Positions 16,968 through 24,309 of a stretch of DNA of 64,000 bases are shown piece by piece. The notes below the pieces were generated by a model. That model had not been told where the DNA came from. It searched no databases and was given only the letters and a program-made list of their open reading frames with translations. Origin of the DNA: MedAcidi-G1 sp002294285. Lineage in GTDB: Bacteria > Actinomycetota > Acidimicrobiia > Acidimicrobiales > MedAcidi-G1. Numbering within the stretch: the stretch's first letter is position 1; every line of letters begins with the position of its first letter. The stretch is taken from the NCBI GenBank assembly GCA_963999645.1, contig CAXEUY010000002.1, positions 95,540 to 159,539 on the forward strand, in the 5' to 3' direction. Made by a program: the position numbers and the translations under genes.

Positions 16968-17203
16968 TAGAGTTTGCTTGTAATTAGCTCAAATGCTGAT
17001 TGTATAGTTTCAATTCCCTCTAATTCTTCTTCCTCTACAGTTACACCAAACTCTTCTTCCAGCGCCATTACCAGTTCGACTAAGTCAAGACTGTCAGCAT
17101 CAAGGTCGTCTGCAAAATTCGCCTCAGGGGTCACTTGTGCCTCGTCAACAGACAGCACCTCGACTGCACATTTCTGAAATCTTGCAAAATTGTCGTCACT
17201 CAT
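16967..17203 (-). CDS. acpP: Acyl carrier protein
   Basis: A 78-residue acidic carrier protein. The phosphopantetheine Ser is in DDLDADSLDLVELVMALEEE near residue 35, and the helix III region TVEEEELEGIETIQSA is typical. It carries growing acyl chains for the neighbouring Fab enzymes. It lies between fabG (75-base gap) and fabF (1-base overlap). Confidence 0.96.
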   Translation of the reverse strand: MSDDNFARFQKCAVEVLSVDEAQVTPEANFADDLDADSLDLVELVMALEEEFGVTVEEEELEGIETIQSAFELITSKL

Positions 17204-17277
17204 ATGAACTCCTTATGTTTAACTGCCCACATAACAATAGATGCTTACTTAAGTTCTACCAAGTTATTGCAACAGGT

Positions 17278-17991
17278 TTAACCCATGTAAAGGCCACCGT
17301 CAATTGGTATCAAACTACCCGTTATATAACCAGCATGATCGGATGCTAAAAAGGCAATAATTTCTCCTATTTCTTCAGGCTCTCCCAGCCTGCCTAGTGG
17401 AATTGACTGAAGATACTCTTTTATTTGTTCTTCGGATAATTTTTGCAACATATCAGTTTTGACTGCACCCGGTGCTACCACATTCACAGTTATATTCCTA
17501 GAAGCGTATTCTTTTGCTAACGATCTTGCTAAGCCTAAGAGGCCCGATTTTGATGCAGCGTAGCTGCTCTGACCCACCTGACCGATTCTCCCCGAAAGTG
17601 AGGAGACGAAAATTATTCTTCCCCATTTACCCTTCATCATTCCACGCAGTGCCTGTTTCGCCGTTCTGAAAGCACCGGTCAGATTTGTATCGAGGACATC
17701 TCCAAAATCAGTATCGGTAGTTCTAGCGGTTAATGCGTCACGAGTTATTCCGGCGTTAGCAACAAGAATCTCCACAGTTCCCAGTGAGGCTTGAATTTGC
17801 TCGAATGTTTGGTTCACTTGTTCTTGACTGGTGACATCACAACAAAAAGCTTCAATTCCGAGTTCTTCAAGAGAATCTGGATAAGTCTCTCGATAGGTGA
17901 TAGCAACTTTATGTCCGGAATTGGCAAAGGTTTTAGCAGTTGCTAAACCGATACCCCTATTTCCGCCTGTTACAAGAACTACTCGTTTCAT
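17278..17991 (-). CDS. fabG: 3-oxoacyl-ACP reductase
   Basis: An NADPH-dependent short-chain dehydrogenase of 237 residues that reduces 3-oxoacyl-ACP. The Rossmann motif VTGGNRGIGLA is N-terminal, followed by NAGITRDALTART and the catalytic Ser-Tyr-Lys in VSSLSGRIGQVG, SSYAASKSG. PIDGGLYMG closes the chain. The position between fabD and acpP supports the assignment over a generic SDR. fabH is not in the cluster. Confidence 0.93.
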   Translation of the reverse strand: MKRVVLVTGGNRGIGLATAKTFANSGHKVAITYRETYPDSLEELGIEAFCCDVTSQEQVNQTFEQIQASLGTVEILVANAGITRDALTARTTDTDFGDVLDTNLTGAFRTAKQALRGMMKGKWGRIIFVSSLSGRIGQVGQSSYAASKSGLLGLARSLAKEYASRNITVNVVAPGAVKTDMLQKLSEEQIKEYLQSIPLGRLGEPEEIGEIIAFLASDHAGYITGSLIPIDGGLYMG

Positions 17992-18036
17992 TTATTTCCC
18001 CAAGATTTGTTGAAAATAGTATCTACCGATCTTCGT

Positions 18037-19221
18037 TTATGTTACACGCAGCCAGGCAACAGGTTGACTAGCTGTTAAACGTTCCTCAGGAATTGCGATC
18101 CACCCCATTAATTCCCCAGAAAAAGGAGAGTGTATTTCTACATTTCCCACATTTCCCAATAACTGGCCATTGGAAATTTCTTGTCCAATTTTCAAATTCT
18201 CAACAGGTTTAAAAAGTCCGGCAGATGGACTAACAACTAGTCGGTCAGTTGAAAAAAGATGTTCTCCTTCATGTCCGTCTTTAGAGTCAGCAGAAGTGGG
18301 CGATGTAGGGGCCACTAAATCGAGAAGTTGATCTAAGTCTTTTGGTTCATTTATGTTTAATCTTTGAGTTTCGGAATTTGATCTTTTTGTGAGTCCAGTA
18401 AGGACTTTTCCAGGACCTATTTCTATGAAAGTGGAAAAGTTCATCTTGAGAAGCGTTTCTAAAGTTTGCGTCCACCTAACTGGACTACATAGTTGGGCTG
18501 CCATTAAGGCCCGCCAAGTTTCTGGATTTTCATGAGCCATCCCGTCAACATTTGCAACGACTATTCCTGAGGGTGTACGGATATCAGTGTTTTCGATTGC
18601 TTCTGAAAGCTCACTTCGTGCTGAAGCCATTAGGGGAGTATGAAAGGCGCCGGCGACAGACAGCTCAGCTACTTTCTTAGCTCCGATTTCGCGAGCAGCA
18701 TCAGAGGCTTTATCTACTGCCGAATGTTCGCCAGCTATTACAATCTGCCCTGGGGAATTGTAATTCGCTATCCAGACTTCTCCATCAATCTGCGAACATA
18801 GTCCCTCAACTTCGGAGTCATTAAGTCCCAGTACAGCGGCCATGGTTCCTGGCTTTTCCTCAATAGCTTTTTTCATGGCATTTCCTCGGATTTGTACGAG
18901 TTGAACAGCGTCAAAAAAATCGAGAGCACCAGAAGCAGTCAATGCACTGTATTCTCCAAGGCTGTGTCCAGCATGACCTGTCGAGTCGATACCTAGACGT
19001 TCAACAGCGTCTAGTATCAACATGCTCAATACAAAAGTGGAGAGCTGAGCGTTCTCCGTTTGACGAAGTGAGTTTTCGTCCGAATTTAGTAGTAGTTCTT
19101 TAAGGTCAACATGAGTAGCGTCAGATGCTTCTTCAATTAGTTCCCAAGAAGGATGCTTCATCCAACTGCTTCCCATGCCAGAAAATTGAGATCCCTGGCC
19201 GGGATATGTAAAGACGATCAT
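18037..19221 (-). CDS. fabD: Malonyl-CoA:ACP transacylase fused to a biotinyl/lipoyl-like domain
   Basis: Residues 1-300 form a normal FabD: FTYPGQGSQFSGMGSSW at the N-terminus, the Ser nucleophile in GHAGHSLGEYSALTA near residue 90, and the catalytic His in VAGAFHTPLM. FabD moves malonyl from CoA to ACP. After a polar linker the last 67 residues resemble a biotinyl/lipoyl barrel (LVVSPSAGLFKPVENLKIGQ near residue 328, then VEIHSPFSGELMGW) but lack the EAMKM attachment Lys. ATG at 19221 was chosen because GAGGAG precedes it; the frame extends 11 codons further upstream. At 394 residues it is about 85 longer than ordinary FabD. Confidence 0.9.
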   Translation of the reverse strand: MIVFTYPGQGSQFSGMGSSWMKHPSWELIEEASDATHVDLKELLLNSDENSLRQTENAQLSTFVLSMLILDAVERLGIDSTGHAGHSLGEYSALTASGALDFFDAVQLVQIRGNAMKKAIEEKPGTMAAVLGLNDSEVEGLCSQIDGEVWIANYNSPGQIVIAGEHSAVDKASDAAREIGAKKVAELSVAGAFHTPLMASARSELSEAIENTDIRTPSGIVVANVDGMAHENPETWRALMAAQLCSPVRWTQTLETLLKMNFSTFIEIGPGKVLTGLTKRSNSETQRLNINEPKDLDQLLDLVAPTSPTSADSKDGHEGEHLFSTDRLVVSPSAGLFKPVENLKIGQEISNGQLLGNVGNVEIHSPFSGELMGWIAIPEERLTASQPVAWLRVT

Positions 19222-19311
19222 TTTTACTCCTCTTGATGGACATTTTGCCTTCAATACGCGTAAAACAGGTTAAAACGAAAAAAAACATCAAAAGAAGTCG
19301 TGTTTACTTAT

Positions 19312-19327
19312 AATTTCGAATGAAATT
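19312..19327. promoter_or_regulatory. Inverted repeat, candidate operator upstream of fabD
   Basis: AATTTC and GAAATT form perfect 6-base arms around a 4-base GAAT spacer. On the minus strand a TATAAG -10-like hexamer lies directly downstream, so the repeat would sit in the promoter of the fabD cluster. The rest of the 220-base gap between fabD and the EamA gene shows no other structure. The A+T-rich background makes a chance palindrome possible. Confidence 0.3.
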
Positions 19328-19440
19328 TTGATATTGATTCTCAAAACTGAAAGATGCTATTGCAAGTTAGCAGCGTTAAGTAATGCCATTAAAAATATTA
19401 AAATGAGTCGATTCTTGTACTAAATTCGGGTAATTAACTT

Positions 19441-20238
19441 ATGTCATTCTTTGTTGTAGCAGCGATTCTTGTTTCAGCATGTTTACATGCAGGTTGGAAT
19501 GCTTTGCTTCATAAATCAGACGACCCATCGACATCAATAGTCGTCAGCTATCTAAGCTTCGGGATGCTCCTTTCCCCAGCTTTGTTAATCGATCCGCCAA
19601 TTGAAGTGCTTGGCTGGGCTTTTTTATCAGGAATTTTTCATGCGATTTATATAAGTGCTCTTTCTTTTGGTTACAAGATTGGAAGTCTAGGAGTGGTTTA
19701 CCCCATCGCAAGGGGAGTTACTCCCTTATTGGTAGGAGTAGGTGGGTGGCTAATTTTGGAGGAAACTCCTTCAACTAGCACTCTTATCGGTCTGTTTGTC
19801 TTGACAACCGGTTTAATGCTGATCGCGGTTGTGGCTAAAAACATAAAGGAATCTCGTGCGATTGTATTTGCGGTAGGTACAGGTGCAGCTTCGGTTGGTT
19901 ACTCATTAGTGGATGCCCATTCTGTAGATTCGGCTGGGGCTTTAGGCTACTTATCTTTATTGGTTCTAATTGGGAGTTTGATAGTCCTAACAGTTAGAAG
20001 ACCCACAGTTGCTCAAATAAAAAACAATCTTCTTAGCGGGGCGCTTATCGGATTAATGCAAGGGGGTGCTTATTTGCTTATCTTGTTGGCCTTTCAACGA
20101 GCCCAAGCAGGAGAAGTTTCAGGACTTCGGCAAGTTTCAGTTATTTTTGCGACTTTACTTGCACGAGAAGCTCTTGGTCGACGCGCTGTACTCGGGTCTA
20201 TTGCTGTTGCTCTTGGAGCAGCACTGGTAATTTGGTGA
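19441..20238 (+). CDS. EamA/DMT family transporter
   Basis: A 265-residue integral membrane protein with about ten hydrophobic helices arranged as two five-helix halves, as in the drug/metabolite transporter superfamily. The first half has SACLHAGWNALLHKSDDPST and YPIARGVTPLLVG; the second half has ALIGLMQGGAYLLILLAFQR. The substrate is unknown; family members export amino acids or other metabolites. It precedes the SDR gene with no clear gap, so the three genes up to 22666 may form one transcript. Confidence 0.82.
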   Translation: MSFFVVAAILVSACLHAGWNALLHKSDDPSTSIVVSYLSFGMLLSPALLIDPPIEVLGWAFLSGIFHAIYISALSFGYKIGSLGVVYPIARGVTPLLVGVGGWLILEETPSTSTLIGLFVLTTGLMLIAVVAKNIKESRAIVFAVGTGAASVGYSLVDAHSVDSAGALGYLSLLVLIGSLIVLTVRRPTVAQIKNNLLSGALIGLMQGGAYLLILLAFQRAQAGEVSGLRQVSVIFATLLAREALGRRAVLGSIAVALGAALVIW

Positions 20239-20261
20239 TCAGAGCTCAGAAAGTAGACAAA

Positions 20262-21068
20262 ATGGAAGCTAATAGTATTTATTCACAAAAGTTACTTAAA
20301 GGAAAAAAAGCATTTGTTACCGGAGGTGCCACTGGGCTCGGTAAAGCAATAGCTTCTGGTTTGAGTGCTGTTGGCGCCGAGGTGACTATCGTCTCGCGAA
20401 ATAAAGAAAAACTTTTATCCTCAGCAACAGAAATTTCCACCAAGACAGGAAATGAGGTTTTTTATGATGTTGTTGATATTCGAGATGTCGATTCTGTAAA
20501 ACAGCTCTCTGATCGTCATGAGCGAGTGGACATACTAGTTAACAACGCTGGCGGTCAGTTCCCTCAAAAAGCTAGAGATTTCTCAGTCAATGGTTGGCGA
20601 AGTGTTATCGATCTCAATTTAAACGGGACTTGGAATATGACACAAATTTTTGGCAACAAGATGCTTGATTCACAAGGTGGTTCCATTTGTCAAATAGTTG
20701 CAACTGTAGGGAGAGGTATACCAGGAATTGCACATAGTGCAACTGCGCGTGCGGGAGTTTTAGAGTTGAGTAGAACGTTGGCTTTCGAGTGGGGTCCGAA
20801 GGTTCGAGTCAATTGTGTCGCACCTGGACAATTCCGAACAGAGGCATTCGATGCCACCTACGAGGCGGGTGTTGGCGATGGTTACGTTGAACAGCCGTTG
20901 CCAAAAATTGGAGATGTGGATGATATAGCTAATGGCGTTATTTTTCTTGTTTCGCCTGCTTCTCGATTTATTACAGGCGAGATTTTATATATTGACGGCG
21001 GTCTTATATTGCAGGGACCAATGTCAGCACTTCCTGTAAATGGATATCCGGAAAGAAAGCAAGTATGA
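20262..21068 (+). CDS. SDR family oxidoreductase lacking canonical Tyr/Lys
   Basis: A 268-residue short-chain dehydrogenase with the cofactor motif VTGGATGLGKAIA near residue 18, VNNAGGQFPQKA, and the end motif ITGEILYIDGG. At the usual YxxxK position it reads HSATARAGVLELS, so both the catalytic Tyr and Lys are replaced. This resembles peroxisomal trans-2-enoyl-CoA reductases and related 2,4-dienoyl-CoA reductase-like SDRs, which show GAARAG here. ATG 20262 was chosen; GTG 20235 or TTG 20232 are alternatives. Its stop overlaps the next gene by ATGA, which suggests a shared pathway. Confidence 0.8.
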   Translation: MEANSIYSQKLLKGKKAFVTGGATGLGKAIASGLSAVGAEVTIVSRNKEKLLSSATEISTKTGNEVFYDVVDIRDVDSVKQLSDRHERVDILVNNAGGQFPQKARDFSVNGWRSVIDLNLNGTWNMTQIFGNKMLDSQGGSICQIVATVGRGIPGIAHSATARAGVLELSRTLAFEWGPKVRVNCVAPGQFRTEAFDATYEAGVGDGYVEQPLPKIGDVDDIANGVIFLVSPASRFITGEILYIDGGLILQGPMSALPVNGYPERKQV

Positions 21069-22666
21069 CTATCCATAGATGGCGAAATCCTTTTTTAGCT
21101 AATAGCGATTACTCGATTGCGCACGGTTTTTGCGATCAGCGAGATAGCAGCCATCTATCTGGACCGATTCCATCCAATGAAGAGGGTGAAGATCTGAGCG
21201 AGGGGGTCAGCTATCAGTATCAATGGCTGGGCCCTGGTCACTTCGGTGGTTTGGTCTCAGGACTTTATCCGGATGGAAAAAGAACTATCTGGAGTAATGG
21301 TCGAGAGCAGATAGTGAAACTTGATTATGAGACCTTAGATATTTTGGCGTCTTTTGATCTTTCAGAAGAAAGACCGGATGAGGTGTTGAGCAATCTTGCA
21401 GAGTGGGAAGAGGGAATTGCGGGTTTAGACGATTTTGACGATTTTGATGCCCTTTTGCAACATGCGGTTGGATTAGCCACTCGCTTTATGACCGGTTTAG
21501 ATGGTGTTTATTCCTTACTGGACATTGATCACGTGATGTATCTGGGAAGAAAAGAAGGGGTAGTGGCTTACGCTGAAACCGATTCACGTTTCCGTGATTC
21601 ATCTCTTATTGAAAAAGACCGATGGAATAAGCCAAATGAAGTTAGAGGTTATTTCGTAGGAATCAATATGACTCCGGATGGTCGCCTCGTGTTATCAACG
21701 GATCATGGTTGGTTGGTTAGTTTGGCGAGAGATTTTTCGGATTATGTTGCTACACAAATCCCAGGAGCGGATGAGATGGCTGCTGAACATTGTGAACGCA
21801 TGGAATTAGAGAGAGGTAATACAGGCTACGGATGGGTCAGGACGAGTTTATGTTGTGATGAAGAAGGTGGTATTTATCTAAATTCTGTTGACCACTTGCA
21901 CCGAGTTGTTTGGGATGGAGAAAAGTTTTCTTTTGAGGAAGGTGACGGTGCGTGGCGTGCTAAGTATCGCAACGGGACAGGATACGGCTCTGGTACAACC
22001 CCCTCTTTAATGGGAGATGATCCACTGGAAGACAGATTCGTTGTCATTGGTGATGGTGACGAAGTTGTTAACATCACTCTTTTTTGGAGAGATTCAATTC
22101 CTGCTGATTGGAAAGGTTTGCCAGGTGCACCATCAAGGAGAATTGCTGGTTTGGGACCAGCTAACATGGGTGATCCGGCTGTGAAAGCAATACAAACTGA
22201 GCAGTCCATTACAGTTGCTGGCTATGGGGCGATGACAGTAAATAATGAACCCAGCAGCATTCCAGATTGGTTGCCTGAAAGGGGAGCAAGATTATTGTCG
22301 TTCTTTTTAGGTCACTATCCTGAATTCACTCCGTACGGGCTTCACAAATATGAATGGTTTCCTGAAACAAAAGAGTTGCGTGAATCATGGGTTAATAGAG
22401 AGGTCAGTTCCCCCAATTCAGTGCCTTATGTAGGGATCGGCAGTAACACGGTTTACACCTGTGGCACACGTAATGGACAGTGGACAATAGAAGTATTGGA
22501 TTGGTCTACCGGAAAGAGTTTGGGGTACTGGATTACTGGGAGTAGCCATTTTAATACCCTTGGTTCTGGGATTCAGTTAGACAATGAAGGTCGCATAGTT
22601 TTCGGCAGTATCTTTGGAAAAAGTAGAATCATGCAACTACCAAGTAACAAGGCTCGCTTGGAATAG
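21065..22666 (+). CDS. Unknown protein, probable beta-propeller
   Basis: This 533-residue protein belongs to no family I recognise. It is rich in Trp, Gly and Asp and has repeated turns of the type MTPDGRLVLSTDHGWLV, DEEGGIYLNSVDHLHRVVWD, ERFVVIGDG-like and LDNEGRIVFGSIFG, spaced 40-80 residues apart. This fits blades of a beta-propeller such as SGL/NHL or PQQ-like. No signal peptide is visible, so it is probably cytoplasmic. The 4-base overlap with the SDR suggests a functional pair. It could be a lactonase-like hydrolase or a binding protein; no catalytic set is evident. Confidence 0.65.
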   Translation: MTIHRWRNPFLANSDYSIAHGFCDQRDSSHLSGPIPSNEEGEDLSEGVSYQYQWLGPGHFGGLVSGLYPDGKRTIWSNGREQIVKLDYETLDILASFDLSEERPDEVLSNLAEWEEGIAGLDDFDDFDALLQHAVGLATRFMTGLDGVYSLLDIDHVMYLGRKEGVVAYAETDSRFRDSSLIEKDRWNKPNEVRGYFVGINMTPDGRLVLSTDHGWLVSLARDFSDYVATQIPGADEMAAEHCERMELERGNTGYGWVRTSLCCDEEGGIYLNSVDHLHRVVWDGEKFSFEEGDGAWRAKYRNGTGYGSGTTPSLMGDDPLEDRFVVIGDGDEVVNITLFWRDSIPADWKGLPGAPSRRIAGLGPANMGDPAVKAIQTEQSITVAGYGAMTVNNEPSSIPDWLPERGARLLSFFLGHYPEFTPYGLHKYEWFPETKELRESWVNREVSSPNSVPYVGIGSNTVYTCGTRNGQWTIEVLDWSTGKSLGYWITGSSHFNTLGSGIQLDNEGRIVFGSIFGKSRIMQLPSNKARLE

Positions 22667-22752
22667 ATCATCCGTTAAACTAACCTCGCTACTTAAAAGA
22701 AACTAAGATAGTCACTGAGGGATTGCATCACTCAGGGGCTCTTTAGATTCTT

Positions 22753-22836
22753 GCCCGAGTGGCGGAATTGGCAGACGCGAAGGATTCAAAATCCTTTGGC
22801 CGTAAGGTCGTGTGGGTTCAAGTCCCACCTCGGGTA
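22753..22836 (+). tRNA. tRNA-Leu (anticodon CAA)
   Basis: Acceptor GCCCGAG pairs with CTCGGGT; D arm GCGG/CGC; anticodon stem AAGGA/TCCTT encloses loop TTCAAAA with anticodon CAA; a long variable arm and T arm GTGGG-TTCAAGT-CCCAC follow. The long variable arm and overall layout are those of class II tRNA-Leu. It reads UUG. The 3' CCA is not encoded. It lies alone between the propeller gene and the convergent DUF3105 gene. Confidence 0.96.
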
Positions 22837-22841
22837 CAAGT

Positions 22842-23342
22842 TCACTTTCTGTGATTTGCTTCTGCTTTTCCGACGTAGTCGGTTATGAATCCTCGTAAGG
22901 CTGTTGTGTCAAAATTTTTACATGAAATTTTCCATGTCCACGCAGTTCCTATGACAGGAATATCTAAAGTTGGATTAGGTGAAACTATTACATTGTTATT
23001 CGCCAATAAAGTTAGTTTTCCGAGGTTATTTTCAATTCTGTTGGGGTGATATTGAACTATGACACCACCAGACTCGAGAAAAGCAACTTGTTCAAGAGGA
23101 CTCAAAGTAAAATCGTAAACTCCACCAGCTGGCGCTATGGGATAATGAGGTCCTGAAGTGGGTGGACTGCTGTCCCATACTGCGCCGACGCTCTCCAACA
23201 AATGAAGAGAAGAGGAAGCGCTTAAAGGCTCCTGACGAGGTATGTCACAATCTGATTCTGCAGTACATGCCGTTTGTGTCAAAAGAAGTAAAAGTAAATT
23301 TACACAAACAAAGAATTTTCTCACAAAACCATTTTGCCTCAA
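22842..23342 (-). CDS. DUF3105-type secreted lipoprotein
   Basis: A 166-residue protein with an N-terminal hydrophobic signal segment (about residues 8-24) ending in the lipobox-like LTQTAC, so it is probably anchored outside the cell. The mature part has PPTSGPHYP, GGVYDFTLSPLEQVAFLESG, VIVQYHPN and a late GTAWTW, matching DUF3105, a family common in Actinobacteria and of unknown function. The usual His in the LEHG motif is replaced (FLESGG). The gene ends 5 bases after the convergent tRNA. Confidence 0.75.
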   Translation of the reverse strand: MRQNGFVRKFFVCVNLLLLLLTQTACTAESDCDIPRQEPLSASSSLHLLESVGAVWDSSPPTSGPHYPIAPAGGVYDFTLSPLEQVAFLESGGVIVQYHPNRIENNLGKLTLLANNNVIVSPNPTLDIPVIGTAWTWKISCKNFDTTALRGFITDYVGKAEANHRK

Positions 23343-23399
23343 ATACTACAAAGTAGCTAAAGCTAAGCCCGTGCTTATCTGGCATAGAATAAGAGAACT

Positions 23400-23720
23400 A
23401 TGTTTGGAAAATCCTTAGAAAGACGTTTAGGGGAGGTAACGCGCCGAATCAAAGAAGAAAAAGAAGAACTCTTAATAGCAGAAGAACAGCTTTCCATGCT
23501 TTTGAATGAGGCAGACGAGGCACGAATAAGATCACTGGTTTCTGAAACAGCAATATCAGATCATGAAAGAAGAGATTCGGCTAGACAAGCTGAGAACATG
23601 GGAAATTACTGTCTTAAAATCAAAAATGAAATCAACAGACTAGAAAATCTACAAGACAAAATGTTAGACAAACTAACTATGGAAAAAAATGATGGATCAA
23701 GTAAGAGTAGTTATAGCTGA
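23400..23720 (+). CDS. Coiled-coil hypothetical protein upstream of pdtaR
   Basis: A 106-residue, highly charged helical protein. Heptad-like spacing runs through VTRRIKEEKEELLIAEEQLS near residue 13 and IKNEINRLENLQDKMLDKLT near residue 74. It has no membrane segment and no known domain. It overlaps the start of the response regulator by 32 bases, so its translation is probably coupled to pdtaR. It could be a partner or modulator of signalling, but no function can be assigned. Confidence 0.65.
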   Translation: MFGKSLERRLGEVTRRIKEEKEELLIAEEQLSMLLNEADEARIRSLVSETAISDHERRDSARQAENMGNYCLKIKNEINRLENLQDKMLDKLTMEKNDGSSKSSYS

Positions 23721-24267
23721 AGACGAGGCAATAATAAGGCTGGATCTTCGTGAAACTTTGGAGAGTTCCGGATATATAGTTGTCGCTGACACTGGCAGAG
23801 GTGATGAAGCAGTAAAACTTGTAAGCCATCATAAACCTGACGTAGTGATACTCGACGTGAAAATGCCCGGTGTAGATGGAATCCAGGCAGCTAGAGAAAT
23901 AGCATCAGTCGAAGACACCGCTGTCGTTATACTCACTGCCTTTAGCCAACGTGAGCTCATAGATGAAGCTGTGGATGCTGGTGCACTTGCATATTTAGTT
24001 AAACCATTTGAGCAGAGCGATTTAGTTCCCGCTATAGAAATAGCACGACGACGTCATCAAGAAATGCGCGAACTATCAGATCAAGCCAAAACCCTGGAAG
24101 AACGGCTCGAAGCAAGAAAACTAATTGAAAAAGCTAAAGGCTTCTTGGTGGAAAAAAATTCTATAAGCGAAAATGAAGCTTTTAAATTCATCCAAAAAAC
24201 AGCAATGTCAACGAGAAAAGCAATGGTTGATATAGCCCAGGAGATTATTTCAGAAAACCTTGAATAG
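23689..24267 (+). CDS. pdtaR: ANTAR-domain response regulator (PdtaR type)
   Basis: A 192-residue regulator with an N-terminal receiver domain (VVIAEDEAIIRLDLRE; phospho-acceptor Asp in VVILDVKMPG near residue 56; Lys in YLVKPFE) and a C-terminal ANTAR RNA-binding domain (ARKLIEKAKGFLVEKN to the end). ANTAR proteins act by antitermination on dual-hairpin RNAs. The place just upstream of polA is the same as in mycobacteria. No cognate histidine kinase is adjacent. The start could be either of two consecutive ATGs. Confidence 0.9.
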   Translation: MMDQVRVVIAEDEAIIRLDLRETLESSGYIVVADTGRGDEAVKLVSHHKPDVVILDVKMPGVDGIQAAREIASVEDTAVVILTAFSQRELIDEAVDAGALAYLVKPFEQSDLVPAIEIARRRHQEMRELSDQAKTLEERLEARKLIEKAKGFLVEKNSISENEAFKFIQKTAMSTRKAMVDIAQEIISENLE

Positions 24268-24309
24268 TAATATTAAGCATTCTTAAGTCACGGAGACTAT
24301 TGTCAGATC

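Noticed and set aside
22717..22745. Weak hairpin CTGAG/CTCAG before the tRNA as a terminator
   Set aside because: Only five base pairs with a long loop and a poor T tract.
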